Assembly (NCBI RefSeq): GCF_003966955.1
Contig: NZ_AP019367.1
Location: 1,302,001 to 1,366,000, forward strand
Reading direction: 5' to 3'
DNA: 64,000 bases
Source of the DNA: Parolsenella catena
GTDB taxonomy: Bacteria > Actinomycetota > Coriobacteriia > Coriobacteriales > Atopobiaceae
Made by a program: the position numbers and the translations under genes. The notes under the pieces were generated by a model that was not told the origin of the DNA, searched no databases, and saw nothing but the letters and a program-made list of their open reading frames with translations. Position 1 is the first letter of the stretch, and each line of letters starts with the position of its first letter. Positions 51,169 to 61,865 of this stretch are shown piece after piece.

Positions 51169-53217
51169 TTATAAGGCCGTAAGCCGATATAGCCGTATAT
51201 CTCCCTTGGAGTAGACGAGCTCGAAGCCTGGTGTCTCGGGAGTTATGCTCTGAATTCCAGCCCAATCAGAATCTTTATAGTTAAATGCAAATGTGCTCGC
51301 TTCCATTGGGGTGGCACCAGAATCAAGCTGCAAGACATAACGTATATCTAAATCCGCCATCTTTTTCTTAATAGCAGAATTCGAAGTGTAGTCAGCAGCA
51401 TATTTACTAAAGCACGCATTCCCGTCCGTACCAAATCCTGAACCACAGGTGCGATTCAGGACATTCACGCCACAGGCGGAGTAAAAAAATGCACTTCCGT
51501 CCTGAGCGTTGTTCAAAACCAATCCCCCATCTGAAGCTATAGAGGCAATGTCTTTCCCAACGTCAAGCTCCTCTTTATCCAGCATTAGAGTTTCTGACCG
51601 GTCATCTCTATGCTGAAAGGTCGATAGAGAATACAAGGATGACAGCGAAGCCCTGGCGAAGCTGATTGCAGAGGGCAAATTGATGCTACCGTACAAGCTC
51701 ACATCCGGGCCAAAGGAAAACGCGACAAGCAACAAAGCGATTCCGGTTCCCATCGCCTTTGAAGATGCCTTCGTATCTTTCTTGCTCTCAACATAAATTA
51801 TGACATCGGAATAGATGCATCCAGCTCCAGATGAAAACAGCGGGACCATCGGAATAATCAGCATCGCTGCGATTCGCCTTGAGTCCGTATACCAAAAGCC
51901 GCCCAGCAGCTGCTTTAACCAGCCATCAGCAGTGACATCAATGCAGTAAACCAACGCAACTAAGAACGTTGAGGCTATTAACCAAGAAGAGCCCTCTCTT
52001 CTCCTGATACACGAAAAGGCGCCAATAACCACAAGAAAGGCAACTATGGGCTGCGAAGGAGACTCTGTAAGCGACAAGCCGAGAACCGCAGAGAAAGCTT
52101 GGGATGGGGCCATAAAGGCACACCACGTAAAGCTAACCGTGCCTTTCAGGAACGGAAGGTTATAGCTAATCAGCCAAATGCCCAAGATAATAGCAAGAGT
52201 AGCGACAACGACGAGGGACTTCCCTTTCCACGAGAAGGCCTTGAATGGAGGAACGCTAATTGCAGCTTTGATAATGAGCGGAATGGCCAAAATCCCAACT
52301 GAAAACAGCGCGCTGGGATGGCAGAGCGACACCGTGGCCAATCCCGCTACGCTCAAACCGAAATAAGACATGTGACTTGCATTGTGCCAATCAGCCAGAG
52401 ATATAAAAGCGGACAGCACGGCAAGAACGAAAGACAATCCCACCAAATATGTCTGCAATGGGCCAAATATCAGCAAGCCCCACGGGAAGGCATAGAAAAC
52501 AAACGGAGAAAAAACACCAAACAGTTCTGCTTCCCTATTGCCAGGGAAAGCCGACTTAATGAGCGATCGAGCTGAAAGAGGAAGTACAAGAAATAGAATG
52601 TCGAACACAACAATATTTAGCGCTTCTGGTGCGCTGCAGCCAAACATATTCGCCGCAAGCGCAGCTATCGAATGGAGAACCGCTGGATAGTATGAAAGAC
52701 CCTGGAACAGTTGAGGCGTATCGAGATAAACCGACGAGAGAAGCGGCCCGTAACAATCGGTTTTAGCAAATGAATTGATTAGTGAAAGCGTGTGCGCATT
52801 ATCGTACTGAGGAATAAACGAGCCCAGGCCATCCAGGTTCTTGACATAAATCCATGTAACAAGAACCAGAGAAACAGCTATGTATAGAGGTACCGTCGAA
52901 GAACTCCATGCCCCTCGATTGAAATAATGACGCATATTTGATCGATTTACCCATACGCCCAGAGTGGACAGGACAGTCAAAAGAATTACGTACCCATACC
53001 AAGGCACGCGCCATCCCGCCAGCTCAGTCGCTGTCATCGCAATCGTAAGGACGATGATGCTAAACGAAGGAGCGAGCGCAAGAATTAGGTGCGGTTTGGC
53101 GTTCAGTCTCGAAAACCAAACCATTCCTGGAACAAAAAGCAGTGCACCCAACAGAAACGCCCAAAGATAAAACAGCAGCCAGCCCAGCAAAATTCCCCGC
53201 TCTCTCGGAACTTCCAT
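51169..53217 (-). CDS. Large polytopic membrane protein (DUF6541-type, GT-C-like)
   Basis: 682 aa from ATG at 53217; the ribosome site is not obvious. About 14 hydrophobic helices (for example LLGWLLFYLWAFLLGALLF, AMTATELAGWRVPWYGYVIL, IAVSLVLVTWIYVKNL) with an early extracytoplasmic loop IPQYDNAHTLSLINSFAKTD. After about residue 510 a soluble domain of 170 residues follows (LVLNNAQDGSAFFYSACGVN ... KKKMADLDIRYVLQLDSG). This layout fits the GT-C-like membrane proteins annotated DUF6541 in actinobacterial glycan loci, presumed to transfer a sugar from a lipid carrier. AT-rich coding. Function inferred only from layout. Confidence 0.75.
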   Translation of the reverse strand: MEVPRERGILLGWLLFYLWAFLLGALLFVPGMVWFSRLNAKPHLILALAPSFSIIVLTIAMTATELAGWRVPWYGYVILLTVLSTLGVWVNRSNMRHYFNRGAWSSSTVPLYIAVSLVLVTWIYVKNLDGLGSFIPQYDNAHTLSLINSFAKTDCYGPLLSSVYLDTPQLFQGLSYYPAVLHSIAALAANMFGCSAPEALNIVVFDILFLVLPLSARSLIKSAFPGNREAELFGVFSPFVFYAFPWGLLIFGPLQTYLVGLSFVLAVLSAFISLADWHNASHMSYFGLSVAGLATVSLCHPSALFSVGILAIPLIIKAAISVPPFKAFSWKGKSLVVVATLAIILGIWLISYNLPFLKGTVSFTWCAFMAPSQAFSAVLGLSLTESPSQPIVAFLVVIGAFSCIRRREGSSWLIASTFLVALVYCIDVTADGWLKQLLGGFWYTDSRRIAAMLIIPMVPLFSSGAGCIYSDVIIYVESKKDTKASSKAMGTGIALLLVAFSFGPDVSLYGSINLPSAISFARASLSSLYSLSTFQHRDDRSETLMLDKEELDVGKDIASIASDGGLVLNNAQDGSAFFYSACGVNVLNRTCGSGFGTDGNACFSKYAADYTSNSAIKKKMADLDIRYVLQLDSGATPMEASTFAFNYKDSDWAGIQSITPETPGFELVYSKGDIRLYRLTAL

Positions 53218-54172
53218 TTCTATTCATATGCAGTATCTTGGCACCAATTCAAACAGCTAGCTACCATAGATATCATGGGACGTATCGAGAGTGATGGATA
53301 CATCCCTCTCCTCACATTACTCCTCTTGTTTATTGGCGCATTTTCCGACAACGATCAGGACCGATGCCACAACAAAACTCGTCCTATTATTAGCCATAAT
53401 TCCAGGGGAAGCATTGGGAGTTAGTAAGGATGCTAAATAGGACTGCAGAAGATATTGTCGCCATCAGGCCAGATGAAATAGCTCTTAAAGATGCGCCAAT
53501 TGCGAGACAGGACTCATCGACCAGAGTAATTCGCTGTGAATCGTTAGAAGCGCTAATCCAAGCAGTTGGGTATTCAAAGCTCCTAAATATCATGACCAAA
53601 GAGCGCGATACGCTCGCGTCACGCATAGAGTCCGGCCTCGAAGCGACACGCCGGGGCAGGCGCGGCGAAGGGCTCTCCGACCGCAGCGGCTAGCTGAAAA
53701 GGCTGGCAAGGCTCACGCTGCGCTGCTTACGCTAAGCCGCCGTCCGACGAGCACAAGGGCACGATCCGCCAGCCCAGGTGACTTCAACGCCCCGCTTGGT
53801 GGGCTAGGTATTAAGTACCAACAGATTGTTTACTACCGGATAGTGACAAATAGAGAGGCCCCCATGTCTCAGCATCCTAACGTAAGGCTGGCCCCAGGGG
53901 ACGTGAGCTGCTCTGCGGGCGCATTGGCGGCAGCCATGGCGGCTCCGCCATGGCAAGCCCATAACCGACAGGCCGTGCAGACCGCGCGCACTCGTCATGT
54001 TCACGCCACCCGAGGCCGAGGACCTCGTCTGCGAGGACACGGCGGACCTGCTGCTTGCACGGGCCGCCGTGACGGGCGTGCGGCCCGTGCGGCCCGTGCG
54101 GGGAGCCCACCCCGATGCCACGCATAGTCGGTAAAAACAACGACTTGGCACAGCACCTAGCTCGCAGAACGC
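53218..54172. other. 955-base gene-free stretch with decayed coding debris
   Basis: No intact gene is convincing. The left half (to about 53690) is AT-rich and shows short protein-like runs in shifting minus-strand frames (for example SYFIWPDGDNIFCSPI) broken by stops, consistent with an old membrane-protein gene. The right half switches to high GC and contains a perfect palindrome GCCATGGCGG-CT-CCGCCATGGC (53933-53954) and a triple GTGCGGCCC run (54078-54103). A frame from 53998 (FTPPEAEDLVCEDTADLLLA) looks like another relic. It separates the low-GC membrane gene from rfbC, so it is a likely recombination scar. Confidence 0.4.
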
Positions 54173-54766
54173 TTAAAGTTTAAGGTCGGCCAGGTGCGGA
54201 TGTCTCATGTCCTTATCAGACAAAACGAGCTTAGAGGCATCAAGAGTATCGTCGCCATCAAACGTGGGCCATTCGATGGCGATATCAGGGTCGTTCCACA
54301 TGAGCCCGCCCTCGTCATTCGGATGATAGATATCGTCGCACTTGTAGCAGAAGACCGCATAATCGCTCAGCACAAGGAAGCCATGAGCAAAACCACGAGG
54401 GATAAAGAACTGACGGTGGTTCTCGGCAGAGAGAATCACGCCCTCCCACTTCCCGTACGTCTTGCTACCGGGACGCAAGTCAACACAGACATCGAACACT
54501 CTTCCTTGAACGACCCTGACAAGCTTGCTCTGAGGATGCTCAATCTGAAAATGAAGTCCACGCAGAACCCCCCTTGTGCTGGCAGATTGGTTATCCTGCA
54601 CGAACTCACAGTCGATACCGCCCACAATAAAGTCAGAACGCTTGTACGTTTCCATGAAGTAGCCACGGGAGTCGCCGTAGCTTTTGACATCAACAACCTT
54701 CACGCCCTCAATCGACGTGTCAGTAAAAGAAAAGTTTCCGGACGTAATTTGATTCACCATAGCCAA
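54173..54766 (-). CDS. rfbC: dTDP-4-dehydrorhamnose 3,5-epimerase
   Basis: 197 aa from TTG at 54766 (GAGGAG eight bases upstream; the ATG two codons later is too far from it). Cupin epimerase: FTDTSIEGVKVVDVKSYGDS, RGYFMETYKRSDF, FVQDNQSASTRGVLRGLHFQ with the catalytic His, VRVVQGRVFDVCVDLRPGS, FFIPRGFAHGFLVLSD and YKCDDIYHPNDEGGLMWND. Follows rfbB copy 2 by 13 bases in an rfbA-rfbB-rfbC operon. Product goes to a 4-reductase to make dTDP-L-rhamnose (or a 4-epimer). Confidence 0.94.
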   Translation of the reverse strand: MAMVNQITSGNFSFTDTSIEGVKVVDVKSYGDSRGYFMETYKRSDFIVGGIDCEFVQDNQSASTRGVLRGLHFQIEHPQSKLVRVVQGRVFDVCVDLRPGSKTYGKWEGVILSAENHRQFFIPRGFAHGFLVLSDYAVFCYKCDDIYHPNDEGGLMWNDPDIAIEWPTFDGDDTLDASKLVLSDKDMRHPHLADLKL

Positions 54767-54779
54767 ACACGCAACTCCT

Positions 54780-56689
<1,910 letters not shown>

Positions 56690-56728
56690 GTTAAACTCCT
56701 CTCCGTCCCAGTTCTGACGTAACCGATG

Positions 56729-57985
56729 CTATCCCTCATCGCTATGCCTAGATGTAATTCCACTAATCCCACGAAGAACATCGACCGCATAGATGCTGAA
56801 GATTACGAGCATAGACAAGGCATAGGCATAAGCAGCGCCCGTCATGCCAAACGTGCACACGATTCGCGACGAGATAAAACGCGATACTAGATCGGCAAGA
56901 ACGTAGGCGCCCATAATAACCCTTTGCCTTCTCATGGTTACAAGAGCGTAGTACATGACGATGTTTGCAGCGTTAAGTCCGCCGCCAATCATAATCACAA
57001 TAAGAAATGGCCTATATCCACTTAAGTCGATACCATACAGAAACGAAAGCACGGGAATACCCACCACAAACGCCCCGGCACAGCAAACCACGGTTGCCGA
57101 CGCTACAAGCGCTTCGCACCTGCATATAATGCTTGCAAAACCGCAATGCTCATGTTCCTCCCAGCTCTCGGCCATGGTGGTCAGCATCGGCTTGAACAGA
57201 AACCCCGACAGTAAATTAATTACAAGGGCAGGCATAAAGAGCGCAGAGTAAATTGTCTGCATATCCGTCGAAAGGACATTGTGAATTGCTAGTCTCGGGA
57301 CATTTGTTAGATCGCTTTGAAGGAATGACCCCGCAAACAGAGGAGCACAAGCGAATATGAGGCTCTTGATGTCCGCCATTTCAAAGCTGGGAGTCGGCTT
57401 AACCCAAGCAGTCGCCCGCTTAACGTTCAGGGCATAGAGAACAGGTAGGGAGACGACAAATGAAAACAAACACGACATCACGATGTCGTGCGTCGCCACC
57501 AGACCCGCGCAGAATACAACGGTCGTGACGACGACACGCAGGAACAGAGCCTTCCCCGCAATGTCGAGTCTTCCAACCCGCTGAAGCGCCCCCTGGAAGA
57601 CGTCCTCCGCAACATCCAGAATTCTCAACCCACACACACACGTCAAGATCAGCAAATCACGACCAATGCCGTACATGGCAAACCCATAGGCTACAATCGC
57701 AAACACCATGATGGAAGTGGTCAAAATCCTCGATCCCAGATATACGGAAAACGAGTATCTGCCCCTTACATCCGTCGCCTGATATGGCCGCATCTCAAAA
57801 GCCCCGACTATCTGGAACTGCTGGCCAAGTGCATACGCAAGTGAGAACACGCCTGCACCGCCTGCTCCAAGACATCTCGTTGCAACCATCAACAACATCA
57901 CGCTTGCCAGCGCGTTTGCAAGGCTACCAAGTGTATTCCAAATGTAATTCTGTCTAATCTGACTGGCGTCTTCCGTTCGCGCCAT
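56729..57985 (-). CDS. Polysaccharide flippase (Wzx/MATE-like) membrane protein
   Basis: 418 aa from ATG at 57985 with GTGGAGAAGTAGC; one base separates it from the upstream stop. About 12-14 membrane helices. The start SQIRQNYIWNTLGSLANALA and SVMLLMVATRCLGAGGAGVF, SLAYALGQQF are typical of polysaccharide_synt (Wzx/RfbX) flippases, followed by FQGALQRVGRLDIAGKALFL. It should flip undecaprenyl-linked repeat units outward. A single polymerase (Wzy) gene was not recognised in the window; the DUF6541-type protein or a gene beyond the edge may fill that role. Confidence 0.87.
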   Translation of the reverse strand: MARTEDASQIRQNYIWNTLGSLANALASVMLLMVATRCLGAGGAGVFSLAYALGQQFQIVGAFEMRPYQATDVRGRYSFSVYLGSRILTTSIMVFAIVAYGFAMYGIGRDLLILTCVCGLRILDVAEDVFQGALQRVGRLDIAGKALFLRVVVTTVVFCAGLVATHDIVMSCLFSFVVSLPVLYALNVKRATAWVKPTPSFEMADIKSLIFACAPLFAGSFLQSDLTNVPRLAIHNVLSTDMQTIYSALFMPALVINLLSGFLFKPMLTTMAESWEEHEHCGFASIICRCEALVASATVVCCAGAFVVGIPVLSFLYGIDLSGYRPFLIVIMIGGGLNAANIVMYYALVTMRRQRVIMGAYVLADLVSRFISSRIVCTFGMTGAAYAYALSMLVIFSIYAVDVLRGISGITSRHSDEG

Positions 57986-57986
57986 G

Positions 57987-58835
57987 CTACTTCTCCACGG
58001 CTGAAAGAACGCGTCGAATCTTTGCGGGATCTCCCCAGACGCCAGGCGAGTCATACGGCCTATCGGGGAACGCTCCATATTCGAGGTTAATAGAAAGCCC
58101 GTTATCAGCAATAAACTGCTCTACCCTCTCGGCCAAAGTCATGGGCTCACCAGAACAGCAATTAATCGTTCCAACGACCTCATCCTGTAGAGCAACGGCT
58201 GCAATCATGCCAGCAAGCTGGTCGACTGTCGTAAAGTCATATTTATTCTTGCCCGTCGTAAACGGGAACGTCGTCTCCCCCGAACGCGCGGCTCGCAACA
58301 GTTTGCCAAAAATAGATTGTGATTTCTCATCATCCCCGCAGATATAAAACCCGCGAAGCCACTGGAAACAAAAGCCGCGACGGGTTTGCTCGAGCTCAAG
58401 AGCCCTCCTCAGCGCATCCTTTGAGACCCCGTACAGCGACCGGGGATTGCAGGGTGTATTTTCGTCAATGGCGCCTTCCCAATATCCAATTTCATGCATA
58501 GTGCCCATGCAGACAATGTGGTCAACCCCGAAGTCGTTCATCTTGCACACAAAGCGATAGTGGGCGGAAAGATCTCCAAGATGGGTGGGGGCATCATGCT
58601 TGAACCCATTTCTCCAGGCAAGATGAATGAGTGCGTCGGGGGCTTCTTCAAAAATGGCAGAGCAATCAAGGGAGTCGTCCAGAATATCTGCCCGTTTCCA
58701 CAGAACATCCGCTTCATCTTCAGAACACGCAAGATCAAGCGCAATCACCCTGGCGCCGGCATCCTTCAGCTTTTCGACAACATGCCTGCCAATGTAACCA
58801 TTAGCTCCGGTAACGGCAATGAGAGGTTTTGACAT
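57987..58835 (-). CDS. NAD-dependent epimerase/dehydratase (SDR), candidate 4-keto-sugar reductase
   Basis: 282 aa from ATG at 58835 with AAGGAGCCGAG. Extended SDR: LIAVTGANGYIGRHVVEKLK, LIHLAWRNGFKH, the catalytic Thr/Ser and YxxxK in CMGTMHEIGYWEG and SLYGVSKDALRRALELEQT, then RGFYICGDDEKSQSIFGKLL. It lacks the RmlD hallmarks, but rmlD is absent from the locus while rfbA, rfbB and rfbC are present. It may therefore reduce dTDP-4-keto-L-rhamnose, as RmlD or as a 6-deoxytalose dehydrogenase would. That is context-based inference. Confidence 0.8.
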   Translation of the reverse strand: MSKPLIAVTGANGYIGRHVVEKLKDAGARVIALDLACSEDEADVLWKRADILDDSLDCSAIFEEAPDALIHLAWRNGFKHDAPTHLGDLSAHYRFVCKMNDFGVDHIVCMGTMHEIGYWEGAIDENTPCNPRSLYGVSKDALRRALELEQTRRGFCFQWLRGFYICGDDEKSQSIFGKLLRAARSGETTFPFTTGKNKYDFTTVDQLAGMIAAVALQDEVVGTINCCSGEPMTLAERVEQFIADNGLSINLEYGAFPDRPYDSPGVWGDPAKIRRVLSAVEK

Positions 58836-58854
58836 CTCGGCTCCTTAATAAAGG

Positions 58855-59652
58855 CTAAATCTGGTTGCTCTTCTCACTCAAGGCATAGACCCGATTGATA
58901 AGGGAAGCAATTGGTCGAGGCCACAGCATGGACAGGATTTCCTGGTCCTCACCGCGTCTGATGTTCTCGTGCAAGTTTTTTGTCGTTGCAGAGCCAGAGT
59001 ATATTCTGTGGCCCATTAGCTTTTCCGGCACATATACAAACCTACCCGGTATTGCCGCGAGATCAACAAGCGTTTTATAGTCGCAACTGTTGATGTACGT
59101 CGTGTCAAAAGGCTCTTCCGGAACATTTGGTTTCACATAGGTGATCGCCGGGCAGCACACGGGATTACCGAGTGACAGCATCCTGCGCTTAAAGAACGGG
59201 CTACCGTTCATATGGCTATTCAGCATGGGCGCGTTGAGCAGAGACTTGATTGCGAGCAAGGCGTTTTTATCAACCCTGCTCCCATCTCGTATTTCATAGT
59301 AATCCGTATAAATAATCTGGGCGCTTCCATCGTCCGCATTGGCAGCATCAAGAATCGCAGAGACGTAGTTCGGCTCATATAAATCGTCCTGGTGAGCAAT
59401 CGTAACCAGACGCGTGGAGGCGCTACGGTATGCATAATTCCAATCGTCGCCAGCAAGATGAGGATTTGGATTTACCACAAGCCTGAGACCATGCCTTCTG
59501 CATACGTCCTTAATGTGATCGTTTGGCGTGGACGTTGAAACCATGAGCTCGCCCACGTCTTGTTGTCCCTCAAGAGAGGAAATCGTATCTTCAAGGAACG
59601 GGTTCTCTTTATAAGCACACACGACAAAGGTGTGATCACGCTTAGTAAACAA
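58855..59652 (-). CDS. Glycosyltransferase family 2 protein
   Basis: 265 aa assuming the TTG at 59652, which follows GGAGGAG; the frame is open to 59784 but those 44 residues are Cys/Gly-rich and unlike the family. GT-A core: HTFVVCAYKENPFLEDTISS, LEGQQDVGELMVSTSTPNDH, LVTIAHQDDLYEPNYVSAIL (with DD metal site), SPFFKRRML and CDYKTLVDLAAIPGRFVYVP. It probably adds one sugar to the repeat unit; donor and acceptor unknown. Start is uncertain. AT-rich, in one run with the SDR, flippase and rfb genes. Confidence 0.82.
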   Translation of the reverse strand: MFTKRDHTFVVCAYKENPFLEDTISSLEGQQDVGELMVSTSTPNDHIKDVCRRHGLRLVVNPNPHLAGDDWNYAYRSASTRLVTIAHQDDLYEPNYVSAILDAANADDGSAQIIYTDYYEIRDGSRVDKNALLAIKSLLNAPMLNSHMNGSPFFKRRMLSLGNPVCCPAITYVKPNVPEEPFDTTYINSCDYKTLVDLAAIPGRFVYVPEKLMGHRIYSGSATTKNLHENIRRGEDQEILSMLWPRPIASLINRVYALSEKSNQI

Positions 59653-59845
59653 ATCTCCTCCGAAATGCCAACCGCAGCGAAGAGCGCCGCCGCCATCTTT
59701 TCGGCAGGAACACGGGAGCTCGGCGAGCCTACTCCTCTCCCGTGCGCTCCAGAAGACAGCGCTCACGTCATTTGCCATAGTCAATTCGCAATTATTATAG
59801 TCAGCACAGAATCATCCATAGCCTAATTAGTGTAAGCGAGCGACC

Positions 59846-60895
59846 ATGCCATCAATCATCTCGGAAGACCACAAATCCTTGGAATCCGTATCGCAAGGGA
59901 GAGATAACAATCTTGACGTCATCCGCATGATCGCAGCGGTTCTTGTCATCACGAGTCACTCATTTGCTTTGAGATATGGGGCGAGTGGATTTGATTTCGA
60001 GCCTCTTTCCGTTTTCACAAAAGACGCGCTCAGCATGGGCGGACTCGCTGTTGGTTTCTTCTTTCTTTATGGTGGCTTCCTTATTGCGCGAAGCGCCGAA
60101 AGGCACCCTCGCCGGTTGGGCTTCTTCAAAAGGCGCATTAACAGAATCCTGCCGGAACTAGCAGCAGTTGTATTCACATGCGCCTTCATACTCGGGCCCA
60201 TTCTTACAGAAGGCAGCATTTCTGCTTACTTCTCGTCTCCCCAAACCTACAAATACCTTCTTAACGCACTGCTTATCCCCGTTCACAACCTGCCCGGAGT
60301 ATTTGCGAACAACGCGTATCAATACGTTGTCAACGGATCGCTATGGACATTGCCCGTCGAGTTTGTCTGCTACATCCTCGTATATGCGGCATTTCGTACT
60401 ACAAAGTATCAACGCAGACAATACGCGCTTCTTCTCGTTCCTTGTGCATGCGCATTTGGACTGTATGGAATTGCTCTATATCCAGCCTACTCATCGGTCG
60501 TTAGGCCGGTCATCCTATACTTCATCGGAATGACTTGCTATGTCCATAGGAGCAGCATCGTGATCAAACCGCTCCACGCTGGAATCGCCTTTCTTCTTTT
60601 CCTAGCCTTATGCCCTCTGGGCCTGGCCGACGTAGCAATGCTAACGTGTTTCCCAATTATTGCCCTCTGGCTTGCGTTTTATTTTGAGGCCCCAAAGCCA
60701 CGCAAACAATGTCCCGACATTTCCTACAGCCTGTATCTTTGGGGCTGGCCCGTAGGACAAATTCTTGTTGGGCTCATGCCTGGGGTTAGCGTCCCACTGC
60801 TCGCAGTCCTGACCGTAGCGCTCGCATCGCTTATGAGCGTTGGGACCATGAAGGCCGTCTCCGCCATCGAGTGCCAACTTCGAGGCACCAAATAG
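59846..60895 (+). CDS. Acyltransferase-3 family O-acyltransferase
   Basis: 349 aa from ATG at 59846; no strong ribosome site. OafA/YrhL-type membrane protein: LDVIRMIAAVLVITSHSFAL (with the RxxAAxxVxxxH catalytic pattern), GGLAVGFFFLYGGFLIARSA, FFKRRINRILPELAAVVFTC, NGSLWTLPVEFVCYILVYAA and CPDISYSLYLWGWPVGQILV. About ten helices. It should acetylate or succinylate the glycan on the outer face. Divergent from the GT2 gene, convergent with licD copy 2. The broken gene at 45291-46064 is of the same family. Confidence 0.9.
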   Translation: MPSIISEDHKSLESVSQGRDNNLDVIRMIAAVLVITSHSFALRYGASGFDFEPLSVFTKDALSMGGLAVGFFFLYGGFLIARSAERHPRRLGFFKRRINRILPELAAVVFTCAFILGPILTEGSISAYFSSPQTYKYLLNALLIPVHNLPGVFANNAYQYVVNGSLWTLPVEFVCYILVYAAFRTTKYQRRQYALLLVPCACAFGLYGIALYPAYSSVVRPVILYFIGMTCYVHRSSIVIKPLHAGIAFLLFLALCPLGLADVAMLTCFPIIALWLAFYFEAPKPRKQCPDISYSLYLWGWPVGQILVGLMPGVSVPLLAVLTVALASLMSVGTMKAVSAIECQLRGTK

Positions 60896-60907
60896 CCCAT
60901 CAACGAC

Positions 60908-60955
60908 AAGCGCTGGGGCTGCATCGAAAACGCATCCGACACAGCCCCAGCGCTT
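60908..60955. terminator. Bidirectional hairpin between acyltransferase and licD
   Basis: Perfect 14-base stem AAGCGCTGGGGCTG / CAGCCCCAGCGCTT with a 20-base loop, centred in the 62-base convergent gap. No T-run. Confidence 0.65.
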
Positions 60956-60957
60956 CC

Positions 60958-61818
60958 TCATTCTGAATACGAACCAAAATCAAGGCGCACTGGATAATGG
61001 TTCTTCCTCTGCTCCTCCGGCGGAAGCTTCATGTAATCGCCGTATTGACGAGTAAGCAGCTTATCCCACTCATGCGGCAGCTTAATATCCCTGCCATCAA
61101 ATTCGCCATCAACCAAGGGGAATATCTCTTGAAGAGAAAAAGACCAAGTAAGAGGATGACGATCTGAAAAATCGGCAACCAAGCGCGCATCCTCGTCATT
61201 TGCGAGCATGGCGCACTTCTCCCACCTGGTCTGAATAAACTGAGGGGAAATCCTAAATAGCGTAAGAAGCCAATGCGCTACTCCGCAAACGAAATAGACA
61301 AGGCACTTCTTCGCTCCATCAAACGACACGTATGGCCGAGGGGTGGCGCGCAAAAAGCCAAGCCTCCCCCAAAACCATGTGCCCCGGAGCTGGCGCCGCC
61401 TAACTGACTCAACCTCAGACACTCTGTCGAGCGGGAAAATATCAATGCCGATCGATCTAATCCACTCGCACGTCTCAAATGTTTCGGGAACATTGACCGT
61501 ATCCACCAGCGCAAGATAAGAAAAGGACGACGGATAATTCGCCTGAGTCCTTGAGTTATCGATCCTGTACTTATCCCCCAGTAAAGCCGGGGCCTCCCTT
61601 AAGAACTTTTCATAATCGCTGCGCAGCATTGCTACGTCAACGTCATCGTCCCAAGGAATGAAACCCTTATGACGAACTGCGCCGATGCACGTTCCCCCGT
61701 AAGCAAAATAACTGATATCCAGTTTTTCGCACGCCTTCGCAAAATCAAAGAGCACCGAAGCTATGGTCCTTTGCAGCTTTCTCAGCTCGTCTATGTTCTC
61801 GTACTCCTTAAAAGCCAT
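60958..61818 (-). CDS. LicD family protein (phosphocholine transferase-like), copy 2
   Basis: 286 aa from ATG at 61818 with GAGGAGCGTCA. A compact LicD: ELRKLQRTIASVLFDFAKAC, DISYFAYGGTCIGAVRHKGF, IPWDDDVDVAMLRSDYEKFL, SIGIDIFPLDRV, and LTWSFSLQEIFPLVDGEFDG, ending with the LTRQYGDYMKLPPEEQRKNH block that is standard in streptococcal LicD proteins. It lies 48 bases downstream of the choline-binding esterase-like gene on the same strand, which supports phosphocholine as the group transferred. Acceptor glycan unknown. Confidence 0.9.
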   Translation of the reverse strand: MAFKEYENIDELRKLQRTIASVLFDFAKACEKLDISYFAYGGTCIGAVRHKGFIPWDDDVDVAMLRSDYEKFLREAPALLGDKYRIDNSRTQANYPSSFSYLALVDTVNVPETFETCEWIRSIGIDIFPLDRVSEVESVRRRQLRGTWFWGRLGFLRATPRPYVSFDGAKKCLVYFVCGVAHWLLTLFRISPQFIQTRWEKCAMLANDEDARLVADFSDRHPLTWSFSLQEIFPLVDGEFDGRDIKLPHEWDKLLTRQYGDYMKLPPEEQRKNHYPVRLDFGSYSE

Positions 61819-61865
61819 TGACGCTCCTCTACATAAGCTCAGAAATTATTTCGAGCTCCTAGCCA

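Noticed and set aside
53843-54127. A small plus-strand gene starting MSQHPNVRLAPGDVSCSAGA with a GAGAGG site
   Set aside because: After about 35 residues it becomes Arg/Ala/Gly-rich, and a better protein-like stretch continues in another frame. It is more likely debris than a gene.
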